A stretch of 64,000 nucleotides of DNA, taken from contig OW285191.1 of the NCBI GenBank assembly GCA_935421135.1, forward strand, positions 13,023,700 through 13,087,699. Reading direction: 5' to 3'. This document shows positions 35,701 through 47,700 of this stretch, piece after piece. Below the pieces are notes generated by a model. The model was not told the DNA's origin, did not search any database, and saw nothing but the letters and a program-made list of their open reading frames with translations. Source of the DNA: Bugulina stolonifera (taxonomy: Eukaryota; Bryozoa; Gymnolaemata; Cheilostomatida; Bugulidae). The position numbers were made by a program, and so were the translations under genes. Position 1 is the first letter of the stretch. Each line of letters begins with the position of its first letter.

Positions 35701-38700
35701 TCAAGTAATCAAATTAGTAGTTTATTCGTACATTAGGGCAGTCACTCACTCAGCATTACCTGTACATTGTAGGTAGACAACTAAAGTACAACATAGTGAA
35801 TGGCTGTACAACTACACTTGAGCTGTGCGATCAAACTACTGAAAAAGCATCATTGACTCAAAGGATTTTCTATAAAATATAAAGCCCAACAAGATAATAT
35901 AATAATAATATTATATTCTGTTTGCGGTATAAATTAGACAGCATGTGAACTATTGGTATTAAATATATTATTATTTATTACCAATAGTTCATATGCCGTA
36001 TAACCGCAAAAACCCTGCACATTCTCCACTTAGGTGTTGGATGAACGATTAGTCTGGGATCAGGAATTATATTCCCTTGTAGTTGGCATATTTTAAACTC
36101 TATTTTGACTCAGGTTGGGATAGCCTTCAGGAGATTACATTATTACACACATCTCCTTAACAGCGATAAGTTGACTGAGCTTCTGCTAACTCATTCAAAA
36201 AAAATTTAAACCTTTATTCAGTGTAAACTAACTCACATGAATGTAGGCTATCTGGTCTCAAGATGTCAGCAAATAAGCTAAAAACTAGTGATTGCTAAGC
36301 CTCATCCCCATAGCAAACATGTGTACTTTACACGCACATGGAGTCGTAGTGTGAACAGGGGTTACGGTATTCATGATGCGAATACAGAGGGTAAAAAGTG
36401 AGAAAGTCAGCGCTGGTTTGGTGTTGTCTCCACCCGGTACACATTTAAATGTACATGATGTTCTATACTTTGTCAAATTGTCTGCATCGCCAAAAAACTG
36501 AAGTACTATATAGTACTGATATTGTCAGCGGGCTGCTTTACCTCATATGTTACATTTGGTCCACCAGGGTACTGTGGAGGGTCCCAAGTCAGTTCGATAC
36601 AGGAAGCACTTTTGGGTGTGACCTTCGCATTACGTGGCTTGAGCTGTGGAGCTAAAATCATTCAACATGTTACAGTACAGTGGAGCATAACATGCTTCAT
36701 ATGTACACATACACGTATAATTTACATGTACATCTAGTGTACCCAGGTCAATAGGCGTTTTCAGAAACTCTATTAGTTCATCTGAGACTGCTTTCAATAT
36801 CCAAACACAGCTTGAGCGTTCAGGCTTGATTACTGCTTGATTCCCCTTGTTAACCATAAATATTGTTACCAGGCAACCTAGCCTAACCTAGCGTAATATT
36901 ATTGAATAAAATAAATTGTTATCGCTGCAGATTACTATTTATAAAGCTGGCCAATGCAATATCGGAATACGCCTGTTATTTACTGGTTGAATATACACAG
37001 CGGAGGTAGCGTTTGAATTGAAAGTTACCTTCAAAATTTATATCTTACCTATGACATCACTCCTGCCACTTCTGGTTACCAGAGTAGAGTTTCCATGAGA
37101 GTTAACAGCCAATACTGTTACATTATAAAGCTGATATCCATCTAAATAGAATACTTTTGATGTATCATCAGTGATCCCAGAGTCTAGTGTACCATTTATA
37201 CCATAGATATATGATAGAGAACCATTGCAGTTTACTCTCCCTGGTGGCTACAATAAACAACAGTATACCAAAGTAAGCAATAAAAATTCAGAAAACAGTC
37301 AAAATCAAATGGAGGCAAGCAAATAGGTGAATCAAGCAATAAATTATTGTTATTTTGAAAAAAGAACAAAACTATTACTATGATCTGTCTTATACTTCAA
37401 GATTTCTATTCTTTTGCACTTATATTTTATTAGAGATTATGAATGTCATCAGACTTGAAACGAGCTCTTCTTGTTTTAAACATAGAGCAATACTTAACTT
37501 TGAGCGTAAGCATGGGGGCTAATCAACACCCACACAGTGGTATAGGGTTATTCAGCTTTTACTATAATTGGTTGTAAATTAGATGCCCTTGATGTTGCTA
37601 CATTCCTTATGAAATTACATTCATGAATATTTTGTCGGTATGACAAAAATTGATATCATGAACAATTACCAAACCGAACCCTGCACCGGCACTACAAGAC
37701 AGGTATATTGCTGTTCCAATAAACTTACATCCCATGAAACTGCATACTTCCAGACCTTTAGACCATCAGTATAATTTGCTGTCACATTAAGACTAACATT
37801 TGGTGGGTCAGGCACTAAAACCAGTAGGAAATGTTATAATATTATTGTAAATATAATAGGTTTACACGAATATCACCTAAGCCCTATCAATATTTCCTTA
37901 CAGGGCCAAACTATAAAGAGAAACCACCCATAAACCATTGTCTATTGCGTACCTGCACAGAGAGTGTAGTTGGTATCTTCAGCAACTAAACTACCTCCAG
38001 CACTGTTGTTTGCTGTGATCTTACAGTTTACTCTTGTATATGGGTCCAAATCACAAACCTCCTTTGAGAGATCCATGTTTGATTCAATAGTCCGAGGTTC
38101 ATCATCATTACATGTGACCTGAAAAGAATAACTGGGTTTAGAAGCTTACATACTGCATATGCTGTGCAGAAATTATCTCCTCTGGTGTACCACATGCATG
38201 TACAGTAGGTTCCCAAGCAAACCTGGTTTGGAGAATGTTTGAACACAGTGACCCAGTAGGAACCAACATGTGCATCACTACTTGTACAATTTGGTAATAT
38301 GGAAATGCTAGTCCGACTTGTGACCTCACTGTTGACCTCTGGTAGGCCTACACAGTAGGCATATTTGGAAACTGTACTGGTTAATATAGCACTGGTCTAA
38401 CTATCTGAATACAATTTTCAAGCGTGACTAGTGCTTGCTCTGAAGGGAAATCCCCTCGCTAAATGAATATACTTGATATTATTATTACAAGCACTTCTGC
38501 TTGCTCTGCAACGCAAGTCTCACTGCATTAGTTGCTCGCTTCCGCTCGCATGTAATGATGGCTTGTGTTCATGTACTGTGGTCACACATGTACAGGACTT
38601 CTGGTGGCACAGGAGTGCTACAGTGATACCATGAGGAGTTGTGCTCCCTTGCATTAAGAAGACAACTCCAAACAGATAGCCCGAGTTCCGACACCAATAT

Positions 38701-41700
38701 AGTGGGTGGGGTGGGTCGGGTACCCACCCCGCCCTTGGTCAGGGTCGAGGGCCTAAGGCTACGGACCCACCCCAGCAGCGATGTCGGGGACGCGGTCCCA
38801 AGGTCCTAGCGCCACCCGGAGTCGAGATCCTGACCAGCAGCATTGCAACGTATATGAGTCGTCCCGGTTTTCGACCCCAAATCTGATTGGAGGACGGCAG
38901 ACCGCAGACCACAGACCACAGACCGCAGACCGTAGACCGTTTCGTCTATTGTTATATGATGATTGCCAGGCACGCCTTGCCCTGCGTTATAGCTAGAGCT
39001 ATATTATTGAACAAAATATAATGTTATTGCTGCAGATTGATATCTATAAGCGTGCACGGTACAATATCCGAATATGCCTAATGCCATGTGCAGCTATACA
39101 CTATAGGACCACCATGATATATCAAGTAACAGTTGCATAACATTATCTGCATGTGTTTTACTTGTGTTACTTTACCTCGTATTTAATGTCAGGTCCACCG
39201 GGATACAGAGGAGGATCCCAGGTCAGGTCTATACAGGAAGTACTTCTCGGTATGACCTTTACGTTTCGTGGCTTGAACTGTGGAGCTAAAATCATTCAAC
39301 ACTTTCACACTACAGTGGAGTATTATGCTCTATACATACACATATAATTTACATCTACTGTAGCTTACCCAAAATATCTTACTAAATTTTTTATTTCCTG
39401 TTTGATTATATACGAATGTACCAACAGTTGAGGAAACAGAAGTAGAATTGAAAGTTACCTTCAAAATTTATATCTTACCTATGACATCACTCCTACCACT
39501 TCTGGTTACCAGAGTAGAGTTTCCATGAGAGTTAACAGCCAATACTGTTACATTATAAAGTTGATATCCATCTAAATAGAATACTTTTGATGTATCACTA
39601 GTGATCCCAGAGTCTAGTGCACCATTTATACCATAGATGTATGATAGAGAACCATGGCAGTTTACTCTCCCTGGTGGCTACAATAAATAGTTGTACTTAA
39701 TGCATCATGCACGTCTGGTACGAAACTTAGAATTACAATTGAACCAAATCTGGAAACTCATGGAAAATATTTTTTTGATAAGCCGATAATATAGAAAGCT
39801 GTGCAAATAATATATTTTAACTATCATCTAAAGTACACTTAGCAAAGACATGAAAATTTTATGAGGAAAATAGCATGAAAGCATCTTTAAGGAAATAAGC
39901 AGCAACGCTTCATGCAAGCAGAAATACTGATCAATTCGTGAGACAGACGCAAAATTGTGCTTTTTCAACATAGCTAAGGTCATCCTGTGAAATTGCAAAT
40001 GGAGAAGTTCTATTCGCCATTACGCATCACCCCCAACCACAAACAAAGATTTAAGGCTACACAGAATTATGCAATAATTCACCCAACTGATAGGTGATGG
40101 CAGTTAGCATCCCCCCAACACACCAGTCATTTACAACACATCTGGTGAAATTTTATAGCTTACCACACTCTATTCAAAAAGAAGTATCCTATTATAACTA
40201 CACAACATTACTCAAATTTAAAAAACTATAAAATTTTCATCAATCTAATTTTTCATATTTTAACATCCAAGTCCTCCATTACTGAAGGAAAGATCAGAGG
40301 TTGCATCTGAACATGAAGATTCTATGAGTCACTCTGTAGCTACTTACACCCCATGATGCCTCGTATTTCCAAACCTTTCTACCACCACTCTCATCCTCTG
40401 TCTCATCAATCCTAACTTCTGGTTCATCAGGCACTAAAATAAATTAACATAGTATACAGCTTATTATAGAGCAAAGGTTTACATTATAATTATCTTGACA
40501 CGTGCATTATTTGAATCCATATGATACAATTATACATGTAGAGCAATAAAATGTAACACTTCCATTTCTTGTGACTTCAGATGTCTTTCTCAACTTCATT
40601 TTAGGAAAAGTGATATGGCACACATGCACATGCCCATCATGTTACCTTCACATAGTGTATAAACTGTTTGACTGATTGTCTCATCATATCCACTATTCTG
40701 TGCTCGTACAGAGCATGTCACTTCAGTGTAAGGTTGGTAACCACAGATCTCCTTGCCTTCAATATTCGTCTGCATGTCAGTCCATTCCTTTTCTGTACAC
40801 TTATACTGTAATGGAGAGATACAGAAAAGTTATGTTACATATCCCACCAAAGACATATTTCTATACATGTCAATTGCAAGGAGCTATGCATGATATGACC
40901 GTACCAAACCATGCGACTTTGTGAACATTCGTTAGTTTAGTAACAAAAATAAAATTTCATATACTTCTCAGGCTCTTAAAAGCAGATGTTGATATTTTTC
41001 AAACAAACTAGAATGGTGACTGTAGCTATGGTACCTGTAAACTTGTGAGAGTTCCACCTGGAAACTGTGGAGATTTTGCTGTCAAAATGACACAGTCCGA
41101 GTTGCTGGAAGTGAGCTGCAAATCTGAATTGTTGAACTGCGGAGCTAAAAAAAGGAGTACATTATGGTTTAAACGAACCCATCACCACATAAACATGTAC
41201 ATATACATATACATGTACGTGTAGGCGTAGACAATCATAACAAATTCTTCCCCTAAATGTACTTTGGTGTTTCTATTCTTTGGAGTTATCATTGCATTCA
41301 TGAAGTAGATAGATTTACAGTGTAACATAAGCATGATGCTTATAACTATATTTATATGGTGATGCAAACACTCACCACAAGTTTTGATCGACTGTGAATA
41401 TTCTTATAATTGATAATCAAGTAATATAAACTTATATCATACTAAAATAACAATTTTTAAATACGTGATTGCAGGTGTTCAAATTACACTATGCATAGTG
41501 CATACCCAGCACTAAATGATACTAAATTCAGTCTGTTATACCAAAGCACCTGTTCTTGAGGTCACCTTACCCAACTGATTAGAAGTGTCAGATATCATTG
41601 ACTCAGTGGATCTACCATGAGAGTTTATGTATACCAGTGAGAAGTTGTATGCTTGTCCTCCATCTAAATACAACTCCACTGGTGTCTCTTCTGTTAACAC

Positions 41701-44700
41701 ATCACCCAGGACACCATCAATTCTGTACTGATATGATAAATCTCCATGACAATTCACTCTGCTAGGTCGCTACAATAACAAATGTTAAAATATCTAGTTA
41801 TACAAAAATGATAGTGATTAATAAATGTGTGTTACATAATCTTATTTTTCCTGATACATATTTGTATTTCTACCTCTGTATTTGAAGATCAGAAAAATTG
41901 TTTCTGTTAAAATGACGATACCTGCAGCAGGGTTCCTATTTGATTAAATGTGAAATTGCAAATTTAGTTTCTCGAGCACCAACGGCAATCTTATGTAGCC
42001 AAACCCAATCAGAAGTATACTAAATTACAAAATTTACATTGTACCCAATCACCACATACACTGTACATTTTTTATGACTCATGTGTGCACTCCTACTAAT
42101 AAAATTGTGGTTTTAAGAATTAATACTGGCTCCCTGTCATTGAATCAACTTTAGAACAATAATCATGCACAGGCTTATAGGTTATCCATTCTTACATACC
42201 GCCCATGTGATTGTGTATTTCCACCTTTTCCTTCCCAGATGATCTACTTCCTCCTTATCTATATTATCTTCAGCAATTGTTGGCATTTCTGGACCTGATG
42301 ATGTAAGCGTTTCAGTATTATGTGTCTTAACCATAGAGATGAACAAAAATATACTACATGTCTATTTGTTCAAGCAATAGTTTCGGACTCAAAGTTGTAG
42401 TAGCTGAGTATAATTATCCAAAATTGTCTCATAGCTACACATGTACATTATCTACCTGTCAATTTTAAATGACCATCACTTGCGTCATAATAAGGTTGAC
42501 TGGAACGTGCATTTTGTTTTTAATTGCTAAAAACCAAGTTACAACATCAAGTTTTTGGAATGCTTGCTATGGTTCACATTAGTGGTAACAATACTATAAG
42601 TTCATTATTATAATCGATCGTTGGTTTTCATGAGAGACATTTTTCTGCTATTTTTGATAAGAGATTAGAGTCCTACTGCTCTTATTTTTTCACTGAGCCA
42701 AAATTAAAAGACTTACTTGCACAATTTGTAAATGTTGATCCTTCATCTTCCTGGCTAGCCCCGCCACGAACGACAGCAATCAGGCTGCAGGTAACAATAT
42801 CATAGGGTAGATACCCACAGACAGTATGAGACAGGCGTTGGTGCAGGTTTGTCCACTCGTACTTGGAACATAGTATCTGTAAATAAATACCAAATCGCAA
42901 AAAAATTGTACAAATACTTTTTGCTAGTAAGTAGATAAAGGAAAGGCCCATTGCGTTATTACAGATTTTGCTTTGAAAATAAAAAGAACCCAACATGTCT
43001 GGTTGAAAAACACTTTATAAAAGTTTATGATAAAATAATATACAGTTTGGATTAACTACAACACTGCACAGCTGATAGTTATGTTTTATATGCAGTTCCA
43101 TCAATTTGTTGTGGTGCATCCTTAAAGTAAGGCAACCATAAAAATTACAAGTACAATAACCTCACATCACATTATACCTTTTATACCTAGCTATTAGGCA
43201 TATGGTCAATTTGGAGTTATTTACTCGTTCAAACACTACAATGTACTTTGTTGTAACATACCAGTATCTAAATGTATGTATTTGCATAAACATGTACATG
43301 TACATACTGTGGAGCTGTCCTGTCTTACTCATATTACATGATTGTATAAGTTGACACTGTTGCATAATGAAATATACAGTTCAGTCTTAGTGAACCGAAG
43401 GAAGAATACAAGGCTGCAATTTCTGACCTGCCTATATAATATAGCTTCAATTATCAGGCTATTATCTGTTACATAAATAACCACCCACTCCCCCTTTACC
43501 ATCTAAAGTAGATTATCCTACTAAAATGTAACATGCAGCTGGTTGCACTCACTTAAAATATCTACCAAATTCTATCATTGGACTTTAGACGACACCAATA
43601 TTATGGATCAATTACAATTATTAGAAATAAAGTATGAAACATGGCTAAGTCAACATCGCCAACCTAGATCTGCGTGTGAGGTGATACTTGACAGTATTTA
43701 AAAGATATTAAGCACACTGATTTCTGTATGTTGAATCTTTGGTTGACATAGTTCTACTTATTTACATGTGCACTGTACAAACCTCGTATCTTCTCACTTC
43801 TCCTGCTATGCCTTCTGGGCTGCTCCAATGTAGGTCTACACAGTCAGTTGATCTGTTCACCACATTTAGATGTAGAGGTCTTGAGAGATCAGCTTCAATG
43901 AACAAACTGTGATTAGTACATTTTGGGTAGATGGTAATAAAAACGTCGCTCTATAAAATATTACATTCTACATGTACATGTATATGTACATGCACATGTA
44001 CATATACATGTACATGCACATGTACATATACATGTACATGTACTGACATGTACATGTAGTGACATGTACATGTACATTTCATTCTACTATTTATAATCAA
44101 TCAGAGTTTAATGTCAAGTATTTTGGAGTTGCATTCTCAAAGTTATTTTACAATGGCACACAACTCAAATCAAAATTCACACCTATGCCATGCATCAACG
44201 ATTTCAAAATATCAAATCTTGTATCTAAATTTTATTGTAGCTTTAGCTTGAACACCTACTTGATGCATATATTTCAACTTCTGCTAAAGAAAGAGCATCT
44301 GCATTTTCACTATAAACAGTGACATGTCTTGCAGATACTTTCTCATCAAATTGTATGATTCCAACAGGTCCATATGGTTCATGCTGGTAACTCTCATTTG
44401 TCCAAGGTCTCATGTTTAATATCGGATTTTGTGGTGATTCTTCAGTAGATATCAGGATAGAAATCTTTGCCAGTCTGTTGTCTACAAGATAAAGCAAACG
44501 CTTAGCGCTTAGATAGTAAAATTATTCATGTTTTTTATGGATCCACTAGATGGATAGAGGGTTTGCTAGGTGGTGAATTTTCTTCTGGTCAATCACGCCA
44601 TGTATAATCAGGCATAATGGCCAGTCTCTATGAGGAAGTTGCAAGCTTGTACATTGTATGTACACATTTGCTGATATTGAACAACGCCTAGCCCTACATG

Positions 44701-47700
44701 CACAGTTGTACAACCTTAGAAGGTAATGGCTATTATAACAGCATGATCCACATTTAAATGTTGATCAATAATGATGCCTGGAATAGCTTAACAATTAATT
44801 TATCCCTCATTAGACAGATTTGAGTCTAACATGAATATACATGACTTTACTGGGAAAATACCAGTGGCAAGCTTAGTTTGTTCGGCATCCCATTCATAGA
44901 TTATAAAATACATTTGCTTACAACATAATTCTGCAGGGCCACAGTTGCCACGTCTGTTGTACAGCTCCACTCTACCAATATTCTGAGTCCCTCCAAGATC
45001 TACACTCCACCATTTCTTAGCTTCATTATTATCAGTATGAGTAAAGTCGCTGTCACCATCAATAATCCCATTCACAGCTAAAGGAGCTAGATATTTGTTG
45101 TCATTACTAAAATTACTATTTTGCTTGGGTGTCTTTCCATAGGCAAGGTTCCCAGAGGTCTGTATGGAAAGGGTTTCCTGTTGACTGGCACCTTCCTTAA
45201 CGACAGCTGTTACCGAACATGTCACTTCAGTGGATGGTTGAAAATCACACACTTCTGCTGTTGTCTGACTGTTAGATGCTTCAATCCATCTGTGGGCATA
45301 TTTGTCATCCGAGGCTCCAGTGGCACATTTGTACTAGAAATTACATCATTTGGAAAATTACATGGCAGTATTATATTTATTTTAGCTAATAAGCAAATCA
45401 CTTTTTTAAACTAATTTGAGCCATTCATGATTGTAAATAGTAACAAAAACTTAGCAGAATACAAGAAATTCAGTAATTATGACTACAAGAACATGGGTAA
45501 GGAAGAGTAACTACCTCATATCTATCAACTGTGCCATCAAAGATAAGATTGGACCAGAGGAGTGAGACACAGGATGGAATATCGCTCTTAATTTGTAGTT
45601 CCAGTGGTTCAGCCTGTAAATCTACAATGGTAAGTAAAGGGTTGTAGACTATTTATTGCCAGTGACAAACTGTCTTACATATTGGCATACACGAATAGCT
45701 TACAAATACACAGGATAAATGAAAAAAATTAATTTTTAAAAAGTTTGAGTAGAAATATAGGTTGAAAGCATATTTATTGTATTGATGGTGATTTCAATTG
45801 TGTAGGCCTACATCTACGCAAGGCAGTTAACTCTCTACTTGTGCATGTTGTATGATTAAGCTTTGTTTCCTCTTGTGTGCATCCTGCTTTCTTACCACCT
45901 GCTTATCCTATGGCTTCCTATCAGTAAGGTTCATGCAGCTAGAAGTCATGATTCTTACTAAGTAGTAGGCCAACATGTAGTAAGTACGCATGGTTTCCAC
46001 TAAACAGTGAAAAGTGAAAAGGTAAAATTTTTCAACTTGCTCAGATAACCATGATTTTCAACACAGGGATAAGCCTGTGAAAGTGCAGCCATTACAAACA
46101 TTGTACCACTAAACCGGTGGAGACTGCATGTCCGTGACTTCCTTGGGCAGAGTGGTTCTGCAGCCGTGAAGAGCTTTCTAGTTGGGCAGCCTTCTCTCTA
46201 GCCACGGGCTATCTGGTTATCCCTTTGCCTTTATATATTTGTTTTTCAATACTTTTTATATGTCTTTCAACATTAGCAATAAACACACTAAAAAAGCTTA
46301 CTTACATTTACATATAATATGCTTACCAGATTCATAAATCTCCACTTCTACCAGAGCTAAGTTTTTTCCATCGTTGAACTTGCTTACAGCTACATATCTG
46401 GCAGTTACTGGTGGATTAAGCCGTATAATACCAACAGGTCCATAGGGCTCTGTTTGATTGTGTTTATTGATCCAGAGAGGGGAATCACAAGATGGAGGCT
46501 GATTGGGTGAGTTGCTTGTAGCAGTGAGAATACAAATATTCTTCAATCTCTCATCTACGTGTAAAACATTGATAAGAGATCAGAAAGTAGGAACATAAAC
46601 ACAAAAACTCCAAGTGCTTCCATTCATCCTCTTTCTTAGATATACACAGCTTATTCTTGTGAAATTCCAGACTTTAAGCATCTCCCAATCAGTGAGACGG
46701 GTAAAATTCTAATAAAAGCCTATGCATACGATTAATGTCATTGCCATGGAATAATGTAGTAAAATATTGCATAAAGGTTACATTTAAATTTCGCTGCAGA
46801 CCTGCTGTAGGTTAACAAATCGTGATAAAATAGTCATAATGTTATTATTTTGATATTATAATAATATAATCAATACGAATTTCAATAAATTTGAAGCTTA
46901 TAATATTATAATGTATTTGTTAAAACCTAGTAAATTGAAAGCTACATGTACAAAGCGCTGAAACACCATATTTAGGGATTTTATGACATTACTAACTGTG
47001 GTGTTATCTAGTACTGGGTGGAATATTTACTGGGTGAATATCCGTGTAGGTACTTGCGATAATATACATGTATTTACTTACAGTATTGATGAACAGTATT
47101 GTTTCCTGGGCGGTTAAAGAGCTCAATTCTACCGATTTGGTGTTCACTGCCTAGATCAAGCCTCCACCATTTATTTGGACCATCTGTTGTATGTGAAAAG
47201 TCCTCATAGTCTTCGTTGTTTGCTTTCTGAGGCCCATAAGTGGCATTTAGACCACCAAAAGTATCTGATTGGTCAGCTGTACCACCTTTAGCAATGTTTA
47301 TCACTATAAATAGTAAAAAACAGAGAATGATATTAATTATTGATGCTTACTTCCTGTGCATGTACATGTACTTGTAGCTTGGATGCAAGTTCAACCTACA
47401 TGGACATTGTATGACATATTCCCAATTAATTCTATTATTATAGTGAAAAGAGGTAAGTTGATGGCATTGCTGATACCCTACATACATATCACATGCATAA
47501 TATACATGTAAATTACAGGTAATTCAGGTAACTGTGTAACTTAAAGCAACAATGGATTGCCTAATATCTGTTGAGCAAATGAAACCAATGTCTACCAATA
47601 TCTTAGTAGACCTACATTACTACTGCATCACTTTTGATACGCTTCGCCTACTGGTACCCCTGACCAATAGTGTAGAGTGCAGACCTACATGTACATATAA

